This document shows, piece by piece, positions 34,384 to 45,175 of a DNA stretch of 64,000 nucleotides (position 1 is its first letter; each line of letters begins with the position of its first letter). The notes under the pieces were generated by a model, which worked only from the letters and a program-made list of their open reading frames with translations, had not been told where the DNA came from and did no database searches. The stretch is from positions 9,023,533-9,087,532 of the forward strand of contig NC_085139.1 in NCBI RefSeq assembly GCF_024139115.2. The letters run 5' to 3'. Position numbers and translations under genes: made by a program. The stretch comes from Armigeres subalbatus (lineage: Eukaryota; Arthropoda; Insecta; Diptera; Culicidae).

Positions 34384-35290
34384 CACAACAGTACAAGAAG
34401 TGGTGGTAGGCACTGCACACAGGCAACCCAGGACGCGTTGGTTCGAAGTGGAGTGTCAGAGATTGACAGACGAGATGAACGTTGCCAAAAGCCGGAGGTT
34501 GGTGTCGAGTACCCGATCGAATAGAAATCGGTACAAGGAAGCAATAGTATAAAGAACAAGTGATTACTGAAGCGCAGGAACGAATGGAGCCGAATGATGT
34601 GTAGAGGTTTTATGAGACTGTCAATGTTTTGCCATGTGCAACGACCAAGAAAGGAAATTGTTGACCGACAAAACCGAAGGGGCTGCCAGGTGGAAGCAAC
34701 ACTTCGAGACTTTGTTGAATTGTGGAAGTGCCGATGTATCGGTGATTAGAATAAACATTGGCGACGATAGACAATCCTTGATAAATTACGAGAGTACAAT
34801 TTGCGGATTTGTTTATTGATTTCAATGCGGCGTCAGTGAAAAGGGATGATTATGGCAAATTATGTTAGAACATGGTTTTCCAGCGAAACTGATACGGCTG
34901 CATACTACTCTGATTCTTCCGGTTTTAAACGACCATGAAACATGGACGTTAAAGGAGGTTGATTGGAGAGCTTTCGGAGTGTTTGAGAGTAAGGTACTGC
35001 GGACAATACTCGACGGTAAACAGGAGAACGGCATCTGGCGGCGTCGCATGAATCACGAGTTTTACCAGGTGTATAAAGGGCTGGATATTGTTAAATTTAT
35101 ACAACATGGCAGATTGCGGTGGGCTGTACATGTTGTGCGCATTCCGGAAGAGTGTCAAGCTACGATAATATTCAGTAGAGAAACCGGAAGAGGCCGTAGG
35201 CTTCGTAGAAGGCCGCGTACATGATGGCCTTTTGCAGTTGAAGAGGACCTGAGGGCGCTCAACGTTCAGGACGACTGGAAGTGATTGGCC
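34384..35290 (+). pseudogene. Non-LTR retrotransposon, reverse transcriptase remnants and 3' end
   Basis: Continuation of the element at 30140. It has RWFEVECQRLTDEMN-like sequence, LLTDKTEGAARWKQHFETLL (about 34652), then a jump over most of the polymerase. The 3' region reads TWTLKEVDWRAFGVFE, RTILDGKQENGIWRRRMN and GRLRWAVHVVRIPEE. Several frameshifts and a large internal deletion are evident. Inactive. Confidence 0.75.
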
Positions 35291-35509
35291 CAGGATCGAG
35301 TCCAATGGGGGAGGATAGTCCATTCGGCGTAGGCTCATCGAGGAAGAGCTGTAGCCCATCAAGTATCATGTAACGTATGTATTCCCGGCCACGATGACAC
35401 TAAAACCCGTTCTGGAATCAGGTTTTGGTCCGTCAGTATAGATGGCTGAGTGAAATCTATATTTAGTTTGAAGTCGTTGCGCAAATAATTTCCGCAGATC
35501 GATATTGTT

Positions 35510-36860
35510 CTTCCCGTTTCGGCTAGCGCATAGTATAATCCACTAATATGTTTTTCTTTGCCATTTTTTGCGCACTGATTGGAGTATCTTGGAAATCGTG
35601 GATGTCGGAGTCGGAGGGATGAACGACATCCCGCCTTCGTTGCATCCTCTCATTCGTTTCCCTGACGATCACCTCCTGTAGACCTGGAGCAGCGCTCACA
35701 GGTTCAGATGGTTCTTCCCAAACTGCCGCAGCCGTAACAGAAAATGACTTCCGGTTTTTGGCACTGCCTCCAACCATGACCTTGCTCTTGGCAATTCCAG
35801 CATGCGAAGAGACTTGAACTTGCTACCTAGCCAGAAGTTGTGTTCCGCTGTCCGCTTCAGCTGCGTGTGCCGTCCCTCTTCCACCGTCTCAGAAGTTTCG
35901 ACCACCAATCGCGTTAATTGAAGGTGATTGCTCGCCCTCACTATCACTGTAGTCTGCTGATATCTGGTTTACTGGTCTACGAAAATGATGATCTCCAGGC
36001 TGCTGTTGGAATTGAGGATCAGCAGCGTCAATCCGATGATTTAGCCGGATCAGCTGCTGGAGATCTTCTACCTCCACACTGTCCCACACTACCTCAAACT
36101 TGCGACACTTTGAAAGTGGCCGAGACAACAAACGATCCAACTTCTCAATCTCCGAAACGAACGCGATGAAGGACTCTCCCCTGAGCTGCTTCCTTTCATG
36201 GATCTTAGACCTTATACCCTGGTCCATGTTCGGGTTTCCGAATCTGTACGTAATCGAGGTTTCAAAGTTATCCCACGTTACTAACTCATCTATAAAAGTA
36301 AAAAACCAGTCCGAAGCTGGTCCCTCTAGCAACATGTGGATATCCCTTAATAAGATTTCCTTCGAAATCCCTTCGCGCTCTGCCAACTTCTTGGTTTTAT
36401 ACAGAAAATTTTCGACAGACCCGGATCTCTGCTCACCGCGGTGAATCTTAATTTCCACTTCTCGATGCGGCTCTGATACAGTTGTCTGTGGTTTGGTCCT
36501 ACTCCATGTGGTCTGACGCGATAACAGTTGTCATAATCCGAGCTAGAATGATCCTCTGCTTCAACCCTCGGATCCCTACCTCTTCGGTTATTCTGTTGGA
36601 TGTTCCCTGTCGTCCCATGATACCATCTGGAGGCCGAGTATGGTTGCCGTGCTGCTCTTCCCATGCTGGGTTGAAGGAATACTTCATCGTCGCTACTCGT
36701 CTCTCGATCGTTGGCCCGGTGCCCAGGTGAGTTACGCTGGGCCCGACGGATATCCGAATCTGGTGCACCTATGAGAAGCCCTAGTTGCCGGGATGTTGGC
36801 TTCAATGTATTTTATGATTTTGCTGCTTCTGCTGTTATTTTATCCGGTTCAACAGTTGAC
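35510..36860 (-). pseudogene. LTR-retrotransposon gag remnant
   Basis: On minus, 36458-35889 encodes a gag-type region (VENFLYKTKKLAEREGI, LEGPASDWFFTF, SITYRFGNPN, IHERKQLRGESFIAFVSE). Downstream, in another frame near 35815-35740, is a zinc knuckle, CWNCQEQGHGWRQC, and a second partial knuckle CYGCGSLG. An N-terminal basic part lies at 36805-36347. Frames are broken and no pol or LTRs were found. Ty3/gypsy or related; class not fixed. Confidence 0.72.
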
Positions 36861-36920
36861 GTCTGATTCCATATTTCTGCTGAACTGTGGCTGCTTACTC
36901 CTTCTGTTTCTTTGTTACAG

Positions 36921-37108
36921 GACCATCGAAAGTTATTAAAAGACTTCACTATTCCATTTACTTCCACTATAATCACTTTGCGTCAACAAATACGTATTTC
37001 GTTTTCTGCTTCAAAACTTCTTCGGTTTTGTTATCAACGTCTAGAAAACGAAATACGTATCTGTTGATACAAATTAATAATAGTGGACGTAAATGGAATA
37101 ATGAATAG
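36921..37108 (+). other. Exon-like frame in the shared phase, no clear domain
   Basis: TTTCTTTGTTACAG precedes 62 open codons in the array phase. NTYFVFCFKTSS and RKRNTY could be a ruined FLYWCH core, but the ligands are absent. An inverted AATACGTATTTCGTTTTC pair lies inside. Could be a relic or chance. Confidence 0.25.
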
Positions 37109-37747
37109 CCCTGTAACATTTCCCCTAAGACGCTCAATAATAATTAATCATCGAATATTGTTGATTTTCTTTGCTACGGATATCGCCAGTCTATGGTTCA
37201 AAAGTAACCTTATGTTGGGAATATTTGTTTCAGTCTGTGTATACTTGCTTCCGGACAACTTCAGAATGTACACTCGAAATAAATATATGCTAACCGCGTT
37301 TTCCTGGTCGACCCTAGGTTTGTTTATGTTGCAGGTCATAATTGATTAGTACAAGCTCCGTATCCTCTCTGTACAAATTTTTAATCTGAAATAGATTACT
37401 TTTCAAAGCTAGCTTAGTAGAAACTTTGCAAATATAAAAAATGATTTGTTTGCATCTTATTACAGGCTTGGAATATTTTTTACATTAAAAAAAGTACTAG
37501 ATTGACATCATTCATCATTTTTAATTATCGCACAGTATCGCAAACGTTGGCCATTTTATCAAGCCGTCTGGAAGATTCAAGCATGGTTGTAGCAATAAGA
37601 ACTGAATTTACTCAAATATAATTTTCAAGAAACTTCACTTATTTCGATGTTTTCTTTTATATTTCAACATTTATATTATTTTCTAAGCTTTTTTTCAGTC
37701 TTTCCGATATCGATAAATCTCTAATATCCTTCTTTCCATTATTTCAG
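37109..37747. other. Spacer before F13
   Basis: AT-rich. Contains copy 9 of the element and no recognised coding sequence. Confidence 0.45.
37493..37501 (-). promoter_or_regulatory. TCTAGTACT element, copy 9
   Basis: Perfect 9-mer in minus orientation. It lies 247 bp before the F13 acceptor, the same spacing class as copies 5 and 6. Confidence 0.5.
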
Positions 37748-38139
37748 ATTTTGAAGAATACTTCGACACACTGGAACCGATTTCGGTCAAAAAGTCCATC
37801 GTTAGCCTCGACAACCAGGAGCTGGAGTTTGTTCCCGGTCAGCGGGGTACCAGTTTGCTCCGAATCGACGGGTATTGCTATACGAAAAACAACGTTTCGC
37901 ACAACTCGACCTACTGGTTGTGTCGCACTCGAGTGGACCGTCGCCCCTGTAATGCCCGGCTCGTCACTACACTGAAAAGCAATGGACTGTACCGCATATT
38001 GATAACGAATCCGGTGCACATTCACGAACCGACTAAGCATCCTCCGGCAGCGGTGAGGGCCTACCCAAGGAGTACGAGGAACAAGCCGGCGAAACCCATA
38101 GTGGAGCATGTTTATTCCTTTTCGTTGGACTCGGAATAA
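37748..38139 (+). CDS. mod(mdg4): F13: FLYWCH alternative terminal unit
   Basis: Acceptor TCCATTATTTCAG then AT and TTT. The 129-residue product has an acidic lead, LEFVPGQRGTSLLRIDGYCY at 25-44, TYWLC (Cys58), PCNAR (Cys67) and VHIH (His90, His92). The tail of about 37 residues is Pro-, Arg- and Ala-rich, then ends FSLDSE. TAA lies inside AATAAA at 38135-38140. Its GC content contrasts sharply with the AT-rich flanks. Confidence 0.88.
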
Positions 38140-38375
38140 ATTGTGCAGAAGTGTGAGTTGTGTTTATACATTGGCAGTAGGGCTTGAATTGAAATTATTT
38201 CATTGAAAATAATTGATTCTAACAATACTAATATAGGTTGTGAATAAAATAATATTTCCAACAGCGAATACACATTTTTAGTGTTATTCATTAAAGTTTT
38301 ATGACGCTGCATTATTTTTAATGTTTTTTAAATTTATATTCTTTTTAATTTTGTTTATAATTTTATTCATTTCAG

Positions 38376-38740
38376 CATACACGAATCCATGTCCAAAACG
38401 TGCGATAGATCTACAATGGAAAGAGTGGCAAACTGTGAACCAGTTTAGGTATATAAGGAACCGGAGAGGAAATTTGAATCTGATCTACCAGGGCTACGAG
38501 TATCTGAAAAGGCGCGTCAACGAACACTCTGTCATGTGGGAATGCAGCAAGAAGAGAACCTGCAAGGCACGCGTTTTCACCCGCAATGACAATCAGATAA
38601 AGATGAGCCAGTTTTCGCACAGCCATCCTTACCCGACACTGGGATATGAGGAAATAATAGTAAGGTGCGATCAGCCCCGGTCGATTGCTGTCAAGGATGA
38701 ACCCTTAGAGATAGATTCTGCGGACGAAAATGTGTTGTAG
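38376..38740 (+). CDS. mod(mdg4): F14: FLYWCH unit with acidic VKDE tail
   Basis: Acceptor TTATTCATTTCAG then CA and TAC. The 120-residue product has FRYIRNRRGNLNLIYQGYEY at 23-42, MWEC (Cys56), TCKAR (Cys62) and SHSH (His81, His83). Only five residues separate the two Cys, the shortest spacing here. The tail carries AVKDEPLEIDSADE: VKDE at 105-108 fits the SUMO consensus (hydrophobic-K-x-E) in an acidic context. SUMO attachment is inferred, not shown. Confidence 0.88.
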
Positions 38741-39551
38741 TGAGGAATTTTGAAATTTAGTTTTTAGTTTCCGTATGAATAAAATACAAAAAAAATAGTC
38801 AAAACTATTATCATTTACCATTGTTAATCATCTTATTATTCATTTCAGTACCTAATATATTTAGAGATGTTTTCTTACAAGTGTCCCAGTAACACAGAGG
38901 AAAGTAACTTTTGCGGTGGATTCATTGGTAAAGCATGCGGGGTTCCATCACGCAAAATTGTGATTATTCTAACCCACAATAACTTTTTCCATTATTATTT
39001 ACTATTCTTCTTGCGGGTGATTCACAATTAACGGTATTTTTCCTACGGGCGTCTCACCAACGCAGAGGAGGAAACTCTTACACAATAAAGTAAAAAACGG
39101 AGATACATACATTCGGGAGTCTCACTTCGCAGAATTGCAGTCATTATTGTTCACAAGAACACTACTCTTCTTGCGGGCGTGACACCAACGCATAAGAGTA
39201 AACTGTTTCAAAATTCAAAGGCGATATATTCGGGCGTCTTACTTCGAGCCTTTTTGTTCTGGGTTCTGTCGTTGTGAATGAGTTCTTTGAACAAGAGTTT
39301 GTCCATGGGCGTGTTATGTGTCTCATTTTTATTAACTGCATTTCAACATCTACTGCACGTATTTCCCTCAATTACAAAAGGATCTCAATTAGGTTGTTGA
39401 AAGTTGAATTTTAAAGTCTTATCAATATTTGTCAAAGGCATACCATGCAAAATGTTGATCTCCGTGGTGTACAACGACAGTCAAAATTCACGGAGCATAT
39501 TTTTTTCAAGCAATTCATTCATTTTATATTTTCTTACATTTTAAACTGCAG
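38741..39551. other. Spacer with loose 100-bp-scale repeats
   Basis: About 38900-39250 contains three diverged copies of a block with CTTCTTGCGGGCGTG, CACCAACGCAGAGGA and a GGGAGTCTCACTTCGCA-like part. No coding. The rest is plain AT-rich DNA. Confidence 0.45.
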
Positions 39552-39924
39552 GGCTGGATTTTATTTTCAGTCAACGAGGCCATCCTTTACTCGTTGTCGA
39601 CAACTACTTGTATCGCAAAAACAGAGAAAATTATTGGCGCTGTATACGGTGAGTTACTATTCAATATCACTATCAAATGATTATTATAATTACTCTAAAA
39701 CGTATATTTATAGTGGCACCAAAAACAAATGTCGCAGCCGGTTGGTTGCCAAACCGGGCCAGATTCCTACCCGAATCGGGAACCACACGCACGGACCAGA
39801 AACGCAGAAAATTAACTGGGGTCGCACGGTGATAGAAAATGTGAAGTGCCAAGAGCAGGATGCTTTTCGGATCCGAGAGCCGCACTGCAAAGCTAGATAT
39901 GTGATACTTCCAAGAAAGGATTGA
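39552..39924 (+). CDS. mod(mdg4): F15: FLYWCH unit, two exons, compact start
   Basis: Exons 39552-39648 and 39714-39924, intron 65 bp. The acceptor ACATTTTAAACTGCAG gives GG then CTG, in phase. A stronger-looking TTATTTTCAG at 39570 lies inside the coding and would put the finger out of frame. The product of 101 residues has FIFSQRGHPLLVVDNYLY at 3-20, NYWRC (Cys30), KCRSR (Cys38) and NHTH (His56, His58). The phase-2 intron sits six codons before the second Cys. The tail ends with EPHCKARYVI, which mimics a second-Cys segment. Confidence 0.8.
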
Positions 39925-41020
39925 ATGTTGCATAATTTCGTGTTATAATTATTTCCTCATGTGCCTTGAGCGACAGTGATCAGGATTCGTTCGCAATTGA
40001 TAATTTTCAAAACAATTCTCTCAAAATCGCTGCCAGTCAAATAGATAAACCTTTCACAACTTTTTACGCGTGCTAAGTGAATTGATCAAAACTTAACCCC
40101 TTCTGAAAGAAGCTGATAAAACGCTTCGGTTCCATTTTTTATCGTTGAAGACGCGCTTATTTTGCAAAGCTGGGTAAACCAAAAAAAATCACATAATCAG
40201 CACAGATGGCCCCCTCATAAGCAATAAACACAACTAACATTTTTGTTTCCTGATGTAAATAACGTATTTTTTAAGAATTGATTGAATATTACTATTCACA
40301 ACATACGGATAGTTGTAATAACCTATTATTCTAATTGATGACCAATTTTGTATCATTACATATTTGAGAAGAACCAAGTCGGTTAAAAATAATTTGTAAG
40401 CGAAAACATAAGCTGAACGAATGTGTTATAAATCTCTTGATCTAATACCGAAATCTATTCTTTATCTAATTTGAAGTTATATTTAAAATATAATTAAGAA
40501 GGTCGCGTCTCCGACTTATTGATAAAAACCTATTTCAACTAATAGTATTGTCTACGTTCCAGGAATTTATTTAGCGAATCGAACCTAGTTTGCCCAGCTT
40601 TTATCATCAATGGTACTAAATACCTAATTATGTTGGAGAATGACGAACCCACAGCTATCCCTCTTTACCTCTGGACCCACAGCTCGGATATAGCAGCACA
40701 AGGATTCGTCGTGGTTGGAGATATTGTATTGCCCAATGTTTGAAAATTATTTTTATTGTTTGGACAACTGGATAGTACCGTGGACGTCACCAAAGCATGG
40801 AAATCTTTATGGAAGAGAAGGATTTCCTTCCATTTTTTTCCGTATTATAAGGCGTTTATAATTGCCTTTTTTGCCAGTCTGCCACTGAGAAAAGACTGAA
40901 TTTCGTCTAAATTGTTAACAGCGCTCGAATAAATTCCTAAAATTGAAAGTAATTGATTACTTAATCATTTAAATAAAAACTTGAATCTCACTGACTAACA
41001 TCCTATCATTATACTTGCAG
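39925..41020. other. Spacer before F16
   Basis: AT-rich. A 60-codon frame at about 40563-40741 follows an AG but in the wrong phase and has no domain. No other feature seen. Confidence 0.4.
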
Positions 41021-41307
41021 TATCGATCACGGCCTGCCCGCCGTCCGAAGTGCCGCAGTACGTGCTTAGTAAATGCGGAACCATCCAGATACGTCACCGG
41101 GGCCATCTGTTCAATCGGCACGTGCAGCGCGACGATATCATCTACTGGCGCTGTTCGCAGTTCTGCGTGTACAAGTGTCGCGCCCGGCTGAAGTCCGTCC
41201 TGGAAACGTTTTCCATACTGAACGAGGAACACAATCATCCGGTGGTGGCCTCACCCCGCGCGTACGGATCTTTGAAACGGTTGAAGCAGAAACTAGCGAA
41301 AGATTAA
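41021..41307 (+). CDS. mod(mdg4): F16: FLYWCH alternative terminal unit
   Basis: Acceptor TATACTTGCAG then TA and TCG. The 94-residue product has YVLSKCGTIQIRHRGHLF at 13-30, IYWRC (Cys44), KCRAR (Cys52) and EHNH (His70, His72). The tail is short and basic (LKRLKQKLAKD). GC-rich relative to its surroundings. The stop lies 28 bp before a perfect copy of the repeated element. Confidence 0.87.
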
Positions 41308-41333
41308 TCAAGAGTGCTCCGTGTGGAGTCTAA

Positions 41334-41342
41334 TCTAGTACT
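41334..41342 (+). promoter_or_regulatory. TCTAGTACT element, copy 10
   Basis: Perfect 9-mer continuing TCAGTT, which also resembles an arthropod initiator. It lies 28 bp after the F16 stop. Confidence 0.52.
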
Positions 41343-41570
41343 TCAGTTTAATTGGAACCAACACAATTATAGTGCTATTCACAACAATCCAAATGATTTC
41401 AGATCTTTATGATCGGCAAGTGGGTACGTGTAGAGGAAGGAACAAGCTAACAATAGGGCATTTAAGTTTTGTCAAAATTAAGGAAAGTGCACATGGAACG
41501 TAAAGGACATGCGCTAGAGCAAACAAATCGAAAGGACGTACGATTATGGGTCGCGAAAGTTCTAGTACTA

Positions 41571-41579
41571 CAATGTTGT
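41571..41579 (+). promoter_or_regulatory. TCTAGTACT element, copy 11
   Basis: Perfect 9-mer continuing ACAATGTTGTTG and AAAATGCATTTT. This longer block recurs at 43413 and 55341. Confidence 0.5.
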
Positions 41580-41699
41580 TGTTACTCAAAATGCATTTTA
41601 TTTTGAATTGAAAAGTTTTCTGCTTATCACGATTTTGAGTTCAGGGTCGTTTGCCTTAATGCGGTCTGACCGAATAGTTGTAAATAATTTCCTTAATCT

Positions 41700-41990
41700 T
41701 CTTCTTCTTCATTGGCATTACATCCCCCACTGGGACATTGCCGCCTCGCAGCTTAGTGTTCATTGAGCACTTCCCCAGTTATTAACTGCGAGGTTTCTAA
41801 GCCAAGTAACCATTTCTGCATTTGCATATCATGAGGCTAACACGACGATACTTTTATGCCCAGGGAAGTCGAGACAATTTCCAATCCGAAAATTGTCTAG
41901 ACTGGCACCGGAAATCGAACCCAACCACCCTCAGCATGATCTTGCTTTGTAACCGCGCGTCTTACCGCACGGCTAAGGAGGGCCCCTGGG
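41700..41990 (-). mobile_element. tRNA-derived SINE
   Basis: On minus the head reads CTCCTTAGCCGTGCGGTAAG (A box) and GGTTCGATTTCC (B box), followed by a unique body ending near CCAATGAAGAAGAAG. A shorter relative lies at 43185-43315. It is not a functional tRNA gene, because no cloverleaf with proper acceptor stem is seen. Confidence 0.75.
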
Positions 41991-41999
41991 TAGTGTGTG

Positions 42000-42524
42000 G
42001 TAAGAAGAGATGTGATAGGTGAAAAGTGAGAGGCGACCATGAGTAATGTGAATAGTTCGAAGTTAGTAAAGCTAAATTAGAAGTAAGGGATGATAATAGG
42101 AAAGTGAGAAACGTGACTTGAAAAATGAGTGATTAGAAGTGAAACAGAAGCAAGGAGGAAGAATGAATAGTGAAGAAAAAAAGCACAAAGTAATAAGAAA
42201 TAATAAGAAAGAAGCAAGACGGGTGCATGAAGATGAAAAAAGAAGAAAATAAAATGAAAAAGGAAGAAAGAATGATAAAAAGAAAAGGAACAAGGAAATC
42301 TAAAGAAGAAAGAAGGAATGCGGAAAAAAGGTAGAAGAACGAATTTTTCTCTTCGCACTTCTCATTTTTCTCTTCGCACTTCTAATTTTTTTCTTCGCAC
42401 TTCTCATTTTTCTCTTCGCACTTCTCATTTCTCTCTTTGCACTTCTCATTTTTCTCTTCGCACTTCACATTTTTCTCTTCGCACTTCTTATTTTTCTCTT
42501 CGAACTTCTCATTTTTCTCTTCGC

Positions 42525-42588
<64 letters not shown>

Positions 42589-42600
42589 CATTTTTACATT
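42000..42600. repeat. Minisatellite and CT microsatellite
   Basis: 42000-42330 is a loose AAGTGAGAA/GAAGAA array. 42345-42525 has about 21-bp units, TCTCTTCGCACTTCTCATTTT; the period is a multiple of three, so a false frame of SLRTSHF repeats appears. 42528-42587 is a (CT)n run of about 60 bp. Confidence 0.88.
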
Positions 42601-43184
42601 CGTATATCCTGAGGCTTGCACGCAGGGACGGGAATGGTTGACATTTCTTTTTACCATTCCTTCTTCTATGCAAAAAAATAAAAACAAAACCACGGCAGCC
42701 ACAGCAGCAGCCACGCCAAGCAGACGACAGTCAGCACATGCTTTTACCATTTTCTCTCCCCCACAATTAATGTTTTCGTACAATAATTTCACAGCGTATA
42801 ACCGTTTTTGGTGGGAAATATTCATTTCATTACTACTTGCTTGATTTAGAGACAAGAACGAATAAATCAGTACCTACGGATAGCACTCCTTCTAGGCTTT
42901 GCGCCACAGGTAATTGAACTCGATTCTGCACTGTTTGCGCTGCGCACGAGCCGAAACAAAAAATCTCACGCAAATGTTGACCGCGCGCCGGCACGAATCT
43001 AACGTAGCAGCAAGCAAACAGTTTGCTTCATCGGAAAAATAAATGTCACGATGTCGCGTACATTTTTTTTAGCAAACTGTTTCGGCTTGTTTGGCGCAAG
43101 AAATTTGACTGAAAAAAAGATAAACATTCGCATAATCAATGTGTTTTAATGTACATTTCCCAACACTGCTTGCACGACTTTCCT

Positions 43185-43315
43185 GCTCTGGGAAGCCGAT
43201 AAAATTTCCAATCCGAAAATTGCCTAGACCGGCACCGGAAACCGAACCCAGCCACCTTCAGCATGGTCTTGCTTTATAGCCGCGCGTCTTACCGCACGGC
43301 TAAGGAGGGCCCCAA
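43185..43315 (-). mobile_element. tRNA-derived SINE, truncated copy
   Basis: It matches the tRNA-like head of the 41700-41990 SINE (CCGTGCGGTAAGACGCGCGG and GGTTCGGTTTCC on minus) and breaks off after about 130 bp. Confidence 0.72.
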
Positions 43316-43412
43316 TTTCTCATTTTTAACTACTTGCAATTTGAGGGATACGTTTTCAACTATTTAGTCAAACAGCATTCAGGTAAATGCCACTCATTTC
43401 CAACCGAACCAA

Positions 43413-43421
43413 TCTAGTACT
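43413..43421 (+). promoter_or_regulatory. TCTAGTACT element, copy 12
   Basis: Perfect 9-mer at the start of the duplicated module, continuing ATTATGTTGATGCATTGC; equivalent to copy 16. Confidence 0.5.
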
Positions 43422-44181
43422 ATTATGTTGATGCATTGCATTCAAAATGCGGTTTTTGAGTTGTACATAGAATAATTAATTTTAAATATCAGTCTAGGAA
43501 AATATTAATTAGATTACTACTTTTAAAAATTAGAAGTGGAAATCCAATAAATTTTCAATTTTACCATATTTGATTCACTCAATTCAGAGCATTTTTTCCA
43601 TATTCTGCCGCCTCCAACTGTCTTAACAAATGATAACAAACAATTTGAAAAGATGCGTACTCCAATTCTGGGCTGTACATGTTAAACAACTGGTGCCAGA
43701 TGGTGAACATTAACGCTAGAACCCAAGAGAAGATTCGTGTTCTACATATAATCACCTCATTGTAAAGTATAAAATGTGGTACAACAGGACAAGATAACAA
43801 ATGTGTGATTATTCTTATATTTTTGATACATTATTCTTTAATTTGCAGATCGAACGTTCAGAGCTCATCCTATCAGCATTAGGTGATCGCTTTCCGGTCT
43901 GTATGTATGGTACTCTTTATATCTGTATCAAATGGTTGATATGCCACTGTACCGAACATGCACATACTGTATTGAAATAAACTTGCAACAGAAGCAGCTC
44001 AACGCAATCAAGCTGCATGGTGAAGATTCGCACCGAAGCATGCAACAAGCATCCCCAAACTGGATGGAAAGGGTTACGAATTAAATGCGATTGATTTAAA
44101 CCTAAATATGAGTTTCATTTCATTAGTTATCATAGACGATTTTCATTTTTAACAACTCGTAAAATTGTTTTAAATCGACAG

Positions 44182-44453
44182 GCTCGTCCGATCTAGTACT
44201 ACCGGGAATCTATGCGGGCGTTTGGTACAATGCGAATCTGGAGTTCGTCGAGAATCGCCGTGGCAGTTTCAGTTTGAAGTACAAGGGCTATATGTTTACC
44301 CTCGAACGCCGGCATAATAATACGGTAAATTGGGTCTGCAACAAGAGTCGCAGTCCATCGTTACGCTGCCCGGCTCGGTGCGTTACCCAGGGCCCCCAAA
44401 TGATTAAATTCAGCAAAAGGAAACATAATCATGATATATTTTATGATGTTTAA
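44182..44453 (+). CDS. mod(mdg4): F17: FLYWCH unit, module copy 1
   Basis: Acceptor TTAAATCGACAG then GC and TCG. The 89-residue product has FVENRRGSFSLKYKGYMF at 21-38, NWVC (Cys52), RCPAR (Cys62) and KHNH (His81, His83). It ends six residues later. F17, F18 and F21 are nearly identical. The 9-mer TCTAGTACT lies within the coding start (44192) and reads as Leu-Val-Leu. No ATG at the start. Confidence 0.87.
44192..44200 (+). promoter_or_regulatory. TCTAGTACT element, copy 13 (in coding)
   Basis: Ten bases after the F17 acceptor, conserved in F18 and F21. Being inside an exon, it may be coincidental or an exonic version. Confidence 0.3.
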
Positions 44454-44560
44454 GAAAATATATGAACTTTCAATAACTTTTTTTTTCATTGCATGCTGCA
44501 TCAGAACGTAGAACGATTTTTTAAAAACATGCTAATTTATTTCTTTGCATTTTTTTTCTA

Positions 44561-44600
44561 TTTTTAGGACGAAAAAAAAAGAAAGAAAGAAAAAGATTTC
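44561..44600 (+). pseudogene. Acceptor remnant of a lost FLYWCH exon
   Basis: TTTCTATTTTTAGGAC matches the acceptor and first bases of F19 at 45605-45620, but the next bases are an A/G-rich run leading into a TTCTCAC array. The exon body is gone. This marks a duplication or deletion breakpoint. Confidence 0.6.
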
Positions 44601-45015
44601 TGGTTTCTTACTTCTGTTATCTCACTTGTTACTTCTGATTTTTTTTCTCAGGTTTCACTTTTCATTCATTACTCACTTCCTACCTGTCACTCATTATTTT
44701 CAATTTTTCACTACTCGGCCTTTATTTCTCAATTCTCACTTCTCACCTTTCACTCCTTATTTTTTGATTCTCACTTCTTATTTCTCAATTCTCACTTCTA
44801 ATTTCTCAGATCTCACATCTCGTTTTTCACTTGGGACTTCTCACTTCTGACTAATCAATTTTCTCTCTCTCTACCCTTATTTGTGAATTGTCACGATTAT
44901 CTGTTTCTTATGTGAGGTGAGAACTGAGAAACATCTCATTCCTCACTTCTAATTTCACACTTAGCAATCCCTTCTATTTACTTCTTATTTTTCACTTTTC
45001 ACTATTTGCAATTCA
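44600..45015. repeat. TTCTCACTT array
   Basis: A loose array of TTCTCACTTC-like words in the place where copy 1 of the second exon would have been. Similar arrays occur at 28200-28560, 48670-49330 and 54960-55250. Confidence 0.75.
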
Positions 45016-45175
45016 AGGGAAATTTTTTCAATTATTTTTTTAAACGGCATTCAGGCAATGGAAAGGGCTACGAATTAAATGCGATTGATATAAATCTAAT
45101 TATGAGTTTCATTTCATTAGTTATCATAGACGATTTTCATTTTTAACAACTCGCAAATTTGTTCTAAATCGACAG

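Larger units (their letters stand above)
43320..44567 (+). repeat. Segmental duplication, copy A (carries F17)
   Basis: The stretch matches 55245-56771 in order: TTGCAATTTGAGG, TCAAACRGCATTCAGG, the repeated element, a CCTCCAACT block, GATCGAACGTT after an AG, the F17/F21 exon, then an acceptor TCTATTTTTAG. Copy A ends three bases after that acceptor (44568) in an A-rich run, so the following exon is missing. A partial third copy starts near 45040. Confidence 0.8.

Noticed and set aside
40563..40741. 60-codon frame with YLIMLENDEPTAIPLYLW
   Set aside because: It needs one leading base instead of two, shows no FLYWCH ligands and no other recognised motif.
41920..41990. tRNA-like sequence on minus
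   Set aside because: Head of another SINE family, repeated in truncated form at 43185-43315.
42318..42855. Frames with SLRTSHF repeats or ERERER/EEKNEKC repeats
   Set aside because: Translation of a 21-bp minisatellite and a CT microsatellite on either strand.
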